From NCBI GenBank assembly GCA_016204605.1, contig JACQKK010000086.1:1-41240 (forward strand): a stretch of DNA of 41,240 nucleotides. The letters run 5' to 3'. The stretch's first letter is position 1. Every line of letters starts with the position of its first letter. The DNA comes from Candidatus Lambdaproteobacteria bacterium. GTDB taxonomy: Bacteria; SAR324; JACQKK01. Made by a program: the position numbers and the translations under genes. Below the pieces are notes generated by a model, which searched no databases, had not been told where the DNA came from, and was given only the letters and a program-made list of their open reading frames with translations. This document shows, piece by piece, positions 11,090 through 18,170 of the stretch.

Positions 11090-11388
11090 ACAGCTTTCCC
11101 AACTCCGGCAGCTCGGCGGTCAGCGTGCGGGCCAGCACCGGACCGACCCCGGGCACGGTGGGCAGCAGGTCCTCCTGCACCCGCCAGATCGGGGAATTCC
11201 GGATGAACTGCTCCAGCTCGCGATCGATCGCGACCCACTGGGCCTGGAGGGCCTTCAGCACCCCCTCGATCGGACGGCGCACCGCCTTGTTCCGCACGCT
11301 GCGCAGGGCTCCTCAGACACACGGCAGTAGAACTGTTTTGATTGCGAATTGGTATGACATCGATCCCGACAAACGTCGCGGTGCCCAT
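11090..11388 (-). pseudogene. Degraded IS110-family transposase
   Basis: Two pieces of an IS110-type transposase are visible on the minus strand. At 11388-11356 the residues MGTATFVGIDV match the family's N-terminus, including the first catalytic aspartate of the DEDD domain. About 60 bases later, from ~11297 in a different frame, comes a C-terminal region with 'LEQFIRNSPIW' and 'LLPTVPGVGPVLARTL' followed by 'AELPELG', the hallmark helix-hairpin-helix of Transposase_20. The several hundred codons in between are missing and replaced by ~45 unrelated bases. After about 11090 the family pattern fades into GC-rich translation without the usual 'GVAPLNRDSG' motif. The gene is therefore dead, a relic at the boundary between the electron-transfer cluster and the clpP-tig block. 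Confidence 0.7.
11310..11356. repeat. ~46-bp motif shared with 17318-17364
   Basis: TCCTCAGACACA followed, after about 25 variable bases, by AATTGGTAT occurs here inside the transposase relic. The same arrangement (TCCTCAGACACA, similar spacing, CATTGGTGT) occurs directly beside the hyfI stop codon at 17318-17364. It may be the terminus of one kind of mobile sequence. Confidence 0.45.
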
Positions 11389-11390
11389 GG

Positions 11391-11641
11391 CTGCATCCCT
11401 GGCATTGGGTTCACGACCGAGACCGCCCGGCTCTACCGCCCCACCTTGCACGATCCGAGCGCTCCGCTCCGGCAACGTTCGGGCTCCGGGGCCGGGTGCA
11501 CCGCAGGGCGACCCGCCCTCTCCCGCGGAGTGCTTCCATGGGGCGAACGGTCTGCCGTGCGGTACTCTTCGACCCCCCCGTCTTGAAGATACAAGGGGCA
11601 GCCGCGTCAGCGGCGGGGGGTGAGGCTGCGCTGCCGGGCCG
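11391..11641. other. Spacer between IS relic and clpP
   Basis: No gene, RNA or strong hairpin is recognised. The position downstream of clpP is where clpX is normally found, and nothing resembling clpX is present. Confidence 0.5.
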
Positions 11642-12241
11642 CTAGTCCTTCGAGTGGTGGCGGGTCTTGTCCATGATTGCGTCCACGATGCCATAGGCCA
11701 CCGCTTCCTCGGCATCCATGAAGAAATCCCGCTGCGTATCCTCTTCGATCACCTTCAGCGACTTCTTGGTGTGCCTGGCCAGGATGCGGTTGGTCATGGA
11801 CTTGAGCCGGATGATCTCCTTGGCGTGGATGTCGATGTCGGTGGCCTGTCCGGAAAAGCCGCCCCAGGGCTGGTGAATCATGAAGCGCGCATTCGGCAGC
11901 GCGAAGCGCTTGCCTTCCGCCCCCGCGGCCATCAGGATCGCGCCGAGGCTCGCGGCCTGACCCAGGCAGATCGTCTGGATGCTGGGCTTCACGTACTGCA
12001 TGGTGTCATAGATGGAGAGCCCCGCCGTGAGCAATCCCCCCGGGCAGTTCACATACATGGAGATGTCGGTGGCGGGGTCCTCGGCTTCCAGGAACAGCAG
12101 TTGGGCGATCACCAGATTGGCGATGTGCTCGTCGATCGCGGTGCCCAGGAAGATGATGCGGTCCTTGAGCAGCCGGGAATAGATGTCGTAGGCGCGTTCC
12201 CCGCGGTTCGTCTGCTCCACCACCATGGGAATCAACGTCAT
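11642..12241 (-). CDS. clpP: ATP-dependent Clp protease proteolytic subunit ClpP
   Basis: At 199 aa this is standard ClpP length. ClpP is the serine peptidase barrel that degrades proteins fed to it by ClpX or ClpA. The catalytic triad is visible: Ser98 in GQAASLGA, His123 in MIHQPWGG and Asp172 in TQRDFFM. The N-terminal '[22 protein letters not shown]' block is typical apart from small changes. The usual SPGG is CPGG here, a conservative change beside the oxyanion strand. It lies 63 bases downstream of trigger factor on the same strand, the classic tig-clpP order. Unusually, clpX does not follow; an IS110 relic and the opposite-strand cytochrome cluster are found instead. Confidence 0.97.
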   Translation of the reverse strand: MTLIPMVVEQTNRGERAYDIYSRLLKDRIIFLGTAIDEHIANLVIAQLLFLEAEDPATDISMYVNCPGGLLTAGLSIYDTMQYVKPSIQTICLGQAASLGAILMAAGAEGKRFALPNARFMIHQPWGGFSGQATDIDIHAKEIIRLKSMTNRILARHTKKSLKVIEEDTQRDFFMDAEEAVAYGIVDAIMDKTRHHSKD

Positions 12242-12304
12242 GGCTCCCTCGCTCCTTGAGTGGGGTGCTGCCGGCTCGCTGCGTGCCCGGGGGCGGGGGT
12301 CGGG

Positions 12305-13633
12305 TCAGGGCGTGGCTGCGGCTGGCGGCTCCGCCCCCGCCGGGGCGGCGGCCGCGGGCGCGGATCGCGTGCGACCGAGCAGCGCATCGGCCATGAACGC
12401 CAGGGTGCGGGTGATGAGATCCTCCCGCTCGATCTGGTGCAGCATGCGCTCGCCCTGCGGCGTGCGCAGCAGATCGCCGGGACGCTGCTGCATCAGGTAG
12501 GCCTGGAGCACGAACCGCTCCTGCACGGCGCGCGTGTCCACCTTCACGTCGTTGCGTTGCGCCAGCTCGTCCACGAAGTACCCGACGCGCAGGTTGCCCG
12601 TGACCCGCTCGGTCTCCTCCGTCTTGAGCTTGGCCAGCCGCTGTTCGTCCTTGGCGGCTTCCGGATCGTCACGGGAGAGCTGGTGCTCGAACTCGTGGAG
12701 ATTGGCCTCCACCAGCCGGTCCGGCACGGCGAACGTGAGCTTGGCCTTGATCTGCTCGATCAGGGCCGCATGGTACTCCGCCTCGATCGCCCGTTCCTTC
12801 TGCTGCATGAGCTGCTTTTCGATGTGGACCCGGAAGCCCGCCTCGTCCGCGATATCCTGGGCGAAGCGCTTGAAGAACGGCTCGTCGAGCGGCGCCGGCA
12901 CACGCGCCTCCACCTTCTTGACCGTGATGGCGAACACGGCCTTCTTGCCCGCGAGCGTCTTCTCGCCGTACTCGGGTGGATACTCGACCTCGATCTGCTT
13001 GGTCTCGCCGGCCCGCATGCCCGCGAAGGGCTCCGCGAATTGCTTGATGTAGCGGGCGTTGCCAACTTCCAGCCGGTCGTCCTTGGCGGTGCCCCCCACA
13101 AAGGGCTGGCCGTCGATCGTGCCCTCGTGGTCGTAGATCACCACGTCGCCCGTCGCGGCGGGCTCGCCGCCCTTGTCGGTGAGGGTCGCGAACTGCAGCC
13201 GCAGCGCTTCGATCCGCGCGTCGATCTCCTTGGGGTCGAGCGTCGCCGCCTTCCTTTCCAGCTTGAATTCCGTCAGCGGCGGCGGCTCGAAGCTGGGCAC
13301 GACCTCGAACTCCGCCTCGAACCGGAACGGCTCCTGCTTGTGGATGTGGAGGTGATCGAAGCGGGGCTCCGTGGCCGGCCGCAGCTCCTGGCCCTTCAGC
13401 GCGTCGTCCAGGTACTTGGGCACCAGCGTGGTGATGGCCTCGTGCTCCATCAGCTCCTTGAAGCGCTTCTCCGCGAGCTGGCGCGGGAAGCGCCCGGGTC
13501 GGAATCCGCGCACGTGCACGTTGGCGGCGATGCGCTGATAGACCTCGTTGTAGGTGCTCTCGACGTCGCTCAAGGGCACCTCGATGGATACCTTCCGTTT
13601 CAGACCGCCCAGATTCTCGACCGTGACCTGCAT
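12305..13633 (-). CDS. tig: Trigger factor (ribosome-associated chaperone and prolyl isomerase)
   Basis: The protein is 442 aa from the ATG at 13633, giving the usual MQVTVENLGGLKRK start; an ATG nine bases upstream is equally possible. The frame stays open far upstream through the tRNA, which is not coding. The N-terminal ribosome-binding domain carries the signature 'VRGFRPGRFPRQLAEKRF' around residues 40-60. The middle FKBP-like domain ('GDVVIYDHEGTIDGQPFVGG', near 150-240) and the helical C-terminal domain follow in order. The tail is alanine/proline-rich. It helps nascent proteins fold as they leave the ribosome and is co-directional with clpP just downstream. Confidence 0.95.
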   Translation of the reverse strand: MQVTVENLGGLKRKVSIEVPLSDVESTYNEVYQRIAANVHVRGFRPGRFPRQLAEKRFKELMEHEAITTLVPKYLDDALKGQELRPATEPRFDHLHIHKQEPFRFEAEFEVVPSFEPPPLTEFKLERKAATLDPKEIDARIEALRLQFATLTDKGGEPAATGDVVIYDHEGTIDGQPFVGGTAKDDRLEVGNARYIKQFAEPFAGMRAGETKQIEVEYPPEYGEKTLAGKKAVFAITVKKVEARVPAPLDEPFFKRFAQDIADEAGFRVHIEKQLMQQKERAIEAEYHAALIEQIKAKLTFAVPDRLVEANLHEFEHQLSRDDPEAAKDEQRLAKLKTEETERVTGNLRVGYFVDELAQRNDVKVDTRAVQERFVLQAYLMQQRPGDLLRTPQGERMLHQIEREDLITRTLAFMADALLGRTRSAPAAAAPAGAEPPAAATP

Positions 13634-13769
13634 CAGCCTCATCCCGGTACGGCCGCCCGCGCGTGCGGCGACCTTGGTGTGCTGCTCCGCGCCTTGCTCC
13701 GCCCCGGGGGCGGCGCGCGCGTCAGGCGTCCGCTCCGGTGCCGCTCCGGATGGGCGCCCTGGCCGCCGC

Positions 13770-13851
13770 TGCGAGAGGGGGGACTCGAACCCCCACACCC
13801 GAGGGTACTGGAACCTAAATCCAGCGCGTCTGCCGGTTCCGCCACTCTCGC
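13770..13851 (-). tRNA. tRNA-Leu (anticodon UAG)
   Basis: On the minus strand the 82-base sequence folds as a class II tRNA. The acceptor GCGAGAG pairs with CTCTCGC before discriminator A. The D arm is GTGGCGGAACCGGCAGAC. The anticodon stem CTGGA/TCCAG encloses the loop TTTAGGT, giving UAG. A short variable arm (CC-TCG-GG) follows and the T loop is GGGGGTTCGAGTCCCCC. CCA is not encoded. A leucine tRNA just upstream of tig is a familiar arrangement. Confidence 0.95.
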
Positions 13852-14155
13852 AGCCCGCCGCAGCCGTGGCCCGACCTCCCGGAGCCTGCCCGTGCAGCGC
13901 TGACGGTGGGGGGGTCGGCGACTCCTGGCCCCCGCACCGCTGCGCCGCCCGGAGACCTGCCGCGCCGGTGCCGCGTAACAAATGAGTAAATCAGAAAGCG
14001 CTCGATCCCGTCAAGTGGCGCTGCGCCGCGAGCCGGCCAGAATACCAATTCTCGCTGGATTGGGACTCCGTTGCGCGGATCGTTAGCGAATGTGCTAGGG
14101 TCGGGCCGAATCCGGCTCGCCGGAGACCGCGCGGTTACCGACCGGGAGGGGGAAC
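13852..14155. other. Divergent spacer between tRNA-Leu and the LLM oxidoreductase
   Basis: It must hold the promoter for the tRNA/tig/clpP unit and one for the oxidoreductase. An ATACCAATT stretch at 14042-14050 is the reverse complement of the AATTGGTAT seen in the IS relic. No gene is supported. Confidence 0.45.
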
Positions 14156-15376
14156 ATGAAATTCGGGATTTTCTATGAGTTGCAGCTTCCGCGACCCTGG
14201 CAGCAGGACGACGAGCGGAACCTGTACCGCAACGCCCTGGACCAGGTGGAGCTGGCCGACGCGCTGGGCTACGACCACGCGTGGATGGTCGAGCACCACT
14301 TCCTGGAGGAGTACTCGCACTGCCCGGCGCCGGAGGTGTTCCTGGGGGCGGCCAGCCAGCGCACGAAGCAGATCCGGCTCGGCCACGGCATCATCCAGCT
14401 GACGACCAACCACCCGGCCCGCGTGGCCGAGCGCGTGGCCTGCGCGGACCTGATCAGCAACGGCCGCGTCGAGTTCGGCATGGGCGAGGGCGGCAGCATC
14501 ACCGAGCTGGGGCCCTTCGACCGCCCGCTCGAGACCAAGCGCCGGGTCTGGGAAGACGCGGTGAAGGCGATCATCCCCATGTTCAGGGAGGGCGGCTCGG
14601 AGTATCACGGCGAGTATTTCGACTTTCCCCTGCGCAACGTGCTGCCCAAGCCGATCCAGAAGCCGCATCCGCCGCTGTGGGTGGCCTGCTCGCAACTGGA
14701 CACCATCGAGATGGCCGGCCGCCGCGGCCTGGGCGCGCTCGGCTTCCAGTTCGTCAGCGGCGACGCGGCGCAGGCGTGGGTGCACGCCTACTACAACGCC
14801 TTCATCAAGCGGCAGGAGAAGCTGGCCGACTATCGCACCAACCCCAACATGGCCCTCGTCAGCTACTTCATGTGCGCGGAGACCGACGCGGAGGCACGGC
14901 GCCGGGCCGACGGCATCCCGTTCTTCCAGTTCGCGCTCAAGTTCTACAGCGCCGAGCGCATCGGCCCCCAGCGCGTCCGGCCCGATCCGGGCACGGTGGA
15001 CCTGTGGGCCGAGTACGAGAAGTGGAAGCGGGAGAACCCGGAGGCCCTGGAACGCGCGATTTCCGGCGGCCTGATCGGCTCCCCGGAGACCATCCGCCGG
15101 CGCCTGCACAAGTTCGCCGGCTCCCACGTGGACCAGATCATCCTCTTGAACCAGGCCGGCAAGAACACCCACGCGCACATCTGCGAAAGCCTCGATCTGT
15201 TCGGCAGGAAGGTCATGCCCGAGTTCCAGGCCCTCGAGCCCGAGCAGCAGGCGTGGAAGCAGCAGGTGCTGGCCGGGGAGATCGAGCTCGAGGAGATCGA
15301 CACGTCGCCCTACAAGGAGCGCTTCAGCAAGAACTCCGTCCAGCTCGATACCATCCGCCCCACGGCGGCGAGGTGA
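14156..15376 (+). CDS. LLM-class flavin-dependent oxidoreductase (luciferase-like monooxygenase)
   Basis: The 406-aa protein begins at an ATG five bases after GGGAGGGGG. It follows the bacterial-luciferase TIM-barrel pattern: 'KFGIFYELQLPRPW' as first strand, 'GYDHAWMVEHHFLEEYSHCP' with the conserved histidines, 'LGHGIIQLTTNHPARVAERVA', 'GRVEFGMGEGG' and a C-terminal 'ISGGLIGSPETIRRRLHKF' helix. Family members use FMNH2 or F420 to oxidise diverse substrates; the substrate cannot be deduced. It is a lone gene with its own upstream spacer, flanked by tRNA-Leu on one side and the AT-rich inserted modules on the other. Confidence 0.92.
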   Translation: MKFGIFYELQLPRPWQQDDERNLYRNALDQVELADALGYDHAWMVEHHFLEEYSHCPAPEVFLGAASQRTKQIRLGHGIIQLTTNHPARVAERVACADLISNGRVEFGMGEGGSITELGPFDRPLETKRRVWEDAVKAIIPMFREGGSEYHGEYFDFPLRNVLPKPIQKPHPPLWVACSQLDTIEMAGRRGLGALGFQFVSGDAAQAWVHAYYNAFIKRQEKLADYRTNPNMALVSYFMCAETDAEARRRADGIPFFQFALKFYSAERIGPQRVRPDPGTVDLWAEYEKWKRENPEALERAISGGLIGSPETIRRRLHKFAGSHVDQIILLNQAGKNTHAHICESLDLFGRKVMPEFQALEPEQQAWKQQVLAGEIELEEIDTSPYKERFSKNSVQLDTIRPTAAR

Positions 15377-15397
15377 CCCGCGGCGCCCTGGCGCATC

Positions 15398-15425
15398 TCA
15401 CCCCGTGGCGCTGCGCTCGGGCGGG
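15398..15425. repeat. 28-bp direct repeat, outer copy (matches 3' end of hyfI-like gene)
   Basis: The 28 bases starting TCACCCCGTGGCGCTGCGCT are identical to 17364-17391, which are the last codons and stop of the hyfI-like gene. On the minus strand both encode PERSATG followed by TGA. The sequence is an imperfect palindrome (CCCG...CGGG with an inner GCGC-A-GCGC). It forms the left border of the AT-rich modules. Confidence 0.75.
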
Positions 15426-15565
15426 GCGCATCCCGGCGCCTCCGGTGATTGATTTGCCAGTCGCCGGAGCGCCCCGCGCTCCGCGTTGACATAGGGGCCG
15501 ATCCGCGATGAAGTTTCTCTGCGACATCCGGACAAGGCGGGCCTTCCCATCGCGCCGCCGCCAAA

Positions 15566-15584
15566 TCTCCCTCGCAAAGGGAGA
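15566..15584. terminator. Small hairpin before the first AT-rich gene
   Basis: TCTCCCT pairs with AGGGAGA around CGCAA. It lies in the spacer 66 bases before the gene at 15650; its function is unknown. Confidence 0.3.
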
Positions 15585-15649
15585 AACATCAACGGCATCA
15601 CTCGTGGTCACGGAGTGAGCTTACGAACCCACCTGCCAGCGAGGATACA

Positions 15650-16210
15650 ATGTTTGAATTGTTTGGGAGAAAACGTGAGATAGAGCGATTTGAAAATGCA
15701 AGTAAGAAATTAATAAACTTAACCAATTTTTCAAGACAAGAATCGCATCGCATTCGCGAATCATTAATTTCATCGTATCCAAAATTAGCAGAAATAGACA
15801 CTGAAGACTGGGACTTTTTTTGTGGAACCGCGATCATGTGTGCGGCAGTCAGGAACGTAAAGAACTATCTAGGTGAAAAAGTTGGTGAGCAGATTACAAA
15901 GGCGTTCATGAGTGGCCTAGAATCGAACGCCAACGATCCCAATAGCGTATTACTACAATGCGCAACCGATTTGATGGATACGTGGACAAATACATTTCAG
16001 AAAGAAAAACGTAATCTCCGAACGCTAAATGACGAATCGGACTTATTGGCGGAGGTTTTTGGCGTTTGGATATTAAGCGCCTGCGCGAACCAGCGAGGTC
16101 GCGAACAGCAAGGATTATCCAACGATTCAAGTGCAAATGTTCGAGCATGCGGAGCAATCGGCAAGAAAGTCGTTGAATGCTCCGAGACTTATTTTTCCGT
16201 GCCCCTGTAG
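15650..16210 (+). CDS. AT-rich gene of unknown function (module 1 cargo)
   Basis: This 186-aa protein is mostly alpha-helical in appearance: an N-terminal charged helix (FGRKREIERFENASKKL), a middle part with 'AEIDTEDWDFFCGTAIMCAAV', and a C-terminal part rich in N, S and C. There is no signal peptide, membrane segment or known catalytic motif, and I do not recognise the family. GAGG lies five to ten bases before the ATG. The gene is strikingly AT-rich: 15661-15720 has 19 G/C of 60, while the neighbouring LLM gene at 15001-15060 has 40 of 60. Codon use is also unlike the neighbours. It is enclosed by copies of the hyfI 3' end, so recent acquisition is likely. Confidence 0.7.
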   Translation: MFELFGRKREIERFENASKKLINLTNFSRQESHRIRESLISSYPKLAEIDTEDWDFFCGTAIMCAAVRNVKNYLGEKVGEQITKAFMSGLESNANDPNSVLLQCATDLMDTWTNTFQKEKRNLRTLNDESDLLAEVFGVWILSACANQRGREQQGLSNDSSANVRACGAIGKKVVECSETYFSVPL

Positions 16211-16312
16211 CGCGAACATAACCGCAAAGCAACCAAAATCATTTCCGCCCCGTTCTTTGTGCCGCGGGGTCGCCAATCCGCGATCTGGAGCCGATACCGT
16301 TTGGCGTTTAAG

Positions 16313-16394
16313 TTGGTATCACGCGGTAGCGCTTCGCTCGGGCGCCAGGCGATCCAGCAGGCGCAGCAGGCCGTCGAGGAAGGTGAGCGGGTGG
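16313..16394. repeat. Diverged 82-bp copy of the hyfI-like gene 3' end
   Basis: It aligns without gaps to 17358-17439 with 72 of 82 bases identical. On the minus strand it would encode HPLTFLDGLLRLLDRLAPER then SATA and a stop, against HPLTILDGLLRLLDRLPPER then SATG in the intact gene. Six of the nine coding differences are synonymous. Similarity stops abruptly at 16394 and a few bases past the stop codon. Confidence 0.85.
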
Positions 16395-16413
16395 AATTTA
16401 CCAAGCTAACTTC

Positions 16414-16992
16414 CTAGTCAATAAGTAATTTGCGATTTAGCCTTGTTACATATGAGCGCAAGAATCTCATATCTCTTCTTATAATTGGTCGTATATTGGC
16501 TCCCGCATTATTAATATTAATCTGATCCTCTGTGCGCACCCAATCTGTCAAATCTCCAATTCTTGCATACTCATTGGCAAAATTGCGACCCAGCCGTTTC
16601 GCCATTTCTGGAAAGACGTCATTACGCTTCCACTTACCATATTGGCTGTGTAGGACTTGAAGGTCCACATTTGGGCGCCATGCTTCCTGCCACCACTTTC
16701 CAATTGTCTGCTCCTCGACAACTTCGGAAAGCCAAATCACACCGTCATAATCCGCTGCAATTGTCCAACGCCTAATCGCGTGAACAAGAAAGATAAATCC
16801 AACCGTCAGCCACAACCACCCCCCAAATCCAACCCAGGCTCCTATCATAATCCATCCGGGACCAAATTCTTTGAACCATGCCCACCATGCAGTAAGTATA
16901 GGACTAGCCACGGCGCCCATCATGGCTATAATCTGGACGGTTGTCACGTCCAGAGTCTTGTCCATCAGATATAGAGATAGCTTTCGCCGCAT
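16414..16992 (-). CDS. AT-rich two-helix membrane protein of unknown function (module 2 cargo)
   Basis: This 192-aa protein has two N-terminal hydrophobic helices (about residues 17-40 and 44-72, tryptophan-rich: 'TAWWAWFKEFGPGWIMIG' and 'GGWLWLTVGFIFLVHA'). A basic, tryptophan-containing cytoplasmic-looking domain of about 115 residues follows. No catalytic motif or family is recognised. The gene is AT-rich and differs in codon use from the hydrogenase operon next to it. It lies between the diverged hyfI tail at 16313 and the intact hyfI end at 17364, pointing toward the tail copy. Membrane-anchored effectors of defence systems can look like this, but nothing in the sequence proves it. Confidence 0.7.
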   Translation of the reverse strand: MRRKLSLYLMDKTLDVTTVQIIAMMGAVASPILTAWWAWFKEFGPGWIMIGAWVGFGGWLWLTVGFIFLVHAIRRWTIAADYDGVIWLSEVVEEQTIGKWWQEAWRPNVDLQVLHSQYGKWKRNDVFPEMAKRLGRNFANEYARIGDLTDWVRTEDQININNAGANIRPIIRRDMRFLRSYVTRLNRKLLID

Positions 16993-17357
16993 GTCAAATT
17001 GATATCACAGTTGCCGACCCTGTAGCAAGTAAAGAGTCCAGAAATATTTCTGCGAGAGTTCTTACGCGCGGGGTACCCATTCGTTTTTGAGAACGCAACT
17101 CATTTGGTTTTTAATGGCAATTTCTTCGTGAAAACTCACAATGCGGTCTGTGTGTTATAAGGAGGTAGATGTCATCCTGGGTGCAGAGTGCATTCTCGTG
17201 AGATACTGCTACGAAATTGGTCAAACAACCCCTTGCTTGCGCGCTAGGAGCGACTCGTGGTGCGTGTCGAATGCCGCGGGCGCGGGATCGCCTTCGAGTC
17301 GCTCAGTGCCGGGTGGTTCCTCAGACACAGGACTACTCGTTCATTTTTCAACGCACA
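16993..17357. other. AT-rich spacer upstream of module 2 gene
   Basis: The first half is AT-rich and presumably contains the promoter for the minus-strand gene at 16992. An AAGGAGG at 17159-17165 precedes an ATG at 17169, but that frame stops after nine codons. The second half becomes GC-rich towards the hydrogenase gene and includes TCCTCAGACACA at 17318. Confidence 0.45.
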
Positions 17358-17364
17358 TTGGTGT
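17318..17364. repeat. ~46-bp motif shared with the IS110 relic
   Basis: TCCTCAGACACA, then about 26 bases, then CATTGGTGT ends at the hyfI stop. The same architecture is seen at 11310-11356. It may mark the end of the inserted DNA. Confidence 0.45.
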
Positions 17365-17391
17365 CACCCCGTGGCGCTGCGCTCGGGCGGG
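17364..17391. repeat. 28-bp direct repeat, inner copy (end of hyfI-like gene)
   Basis: Identical to 15398-15425 and 1966 bp away from it in the same orientation. Here it is the functional end of the hydrogenase-like gene, so it would be the attachment site preserved after integration. Confidence 0.75.
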
Positions 17392-18146
17392 AGGCGATCC
17401 AGCAGGCGCAGCAGGCCATCGAGGATGGTCAGCGGGTGGGGCGGGCAGCCGGGGATGAACAGGTCGATGGGCAGCAGCTCCGTGCCGCCGTCGCGCTGCT
17501 GCGGGTGGCCGGCGTAGGGGCCGCCCGAGATGGCGCAGGCGCCCACGGCGATCACGATCTTGGGCGGCGCGACGGCGGCGTACGCCTTTTCCAGCGCCAG
17601 CGTCATGTTCCCGGTCACGCACCCGGTCAGCAGCAGCCCGTCGGCGTGGCGGGGGGACGCGACGAACTGGATGCCGAAGCGCCCCAGGTCCCAGCCGATG
17701 GTGGTGAGCACGTTCACGTCCGACTCGCAGCCGTTGCACCCGCCCGCGCTCACCTGGCGCAGCTTGAGGGAGCGGCCGAACAGCCCGAGCGTCTTCCGCT
17801 CCAGCGCCTGCGCCAGGCGCAGCGGCTCCCCGGCCGCCAGGGCGAGATCGCCACGCGCGCGGGTGGCCAGGCGGTAATCCGCGCCGTGGCCGATCGCGCC
17901 CGCGGGACACGCGTCGCTGCACTCGGTGCAGAACAGGCACTTGCCCAGGTCCACGCGCAACTGGCCGTCGAAGGCGATGGCGGCGGTGGGGCAGGCCCGC
18001 ACGCACTCCCGGCAACCCTCGGGGCAGCGGCTCGCATCGATGAGGGGTCGCCCCCGGAACCGCTCCGGCAGCGCGGGGGGCGGCGCGCCCGGGTAGGCCA
18101 TCGTGCGATGGCCCTGGTGCAGGCGCGCCAGCATGGACTTCAGCAT
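17364..18146 (-). CDS. hyfI: HyfH-HyfI fusion: ferredoxin plus NuoB/HycG-type small subunit
   Basis: The 260-aa protein joins two modules. Residues 41-80 hold two ferredoxin-type sets (C41, C45, C48, C52 and C70, C73, C76, C80) as in HyfH/HycF. Residues 130-260 are the NuoB/HycG small subunit with GGCNGCE (C137, C140), TGC (C176), GAC (C204) and PGCPPHP (C234), the ligands of the cluster next to the active site in group 4 hydrogenases and complex I. It would pass electrons from ferredoxin-like centres to or from the large-subunit site at the inner membrane face. It is the last gene of the operon, 24 bases after hyfG. Its final codons are the repeated sequence flanking the inserted modules. 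Confidence 0.92.
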   Translation of the reverse strand: MLKSMLARLHQGHRTMAYPGAPPPALPERFRGRPLIDASRCPEGCRECVRACPTAAIAFDGQLRVDLGKCLFCTECSDACPAGAIGHGADYRLATRARGDLALAAGEPLRLAQALERKTLGLFGRSLKLRQVSAGGCNGCESDVNVLTTIGWDLGRFGIQFVASPRHADGLLLTGCVTGNMTLALEKAYAAVAPPKIVIAVGACAISGGPYAGHPQQRDGGTELLPIDLFIPGCPPHPLTILDGLLRLLDRLPPERSATG

Positions 18147-18170
18147 CGGCTCCTCCCGGGATCGGTGTGG

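Noticed and set aside
15398..15601. Short minus-strand frame ending in PPERSATG
   Set aside because: Only the last eight codons resemble hyfI, because of the direct repeat; the rest has no similarity, so it is not a gene.
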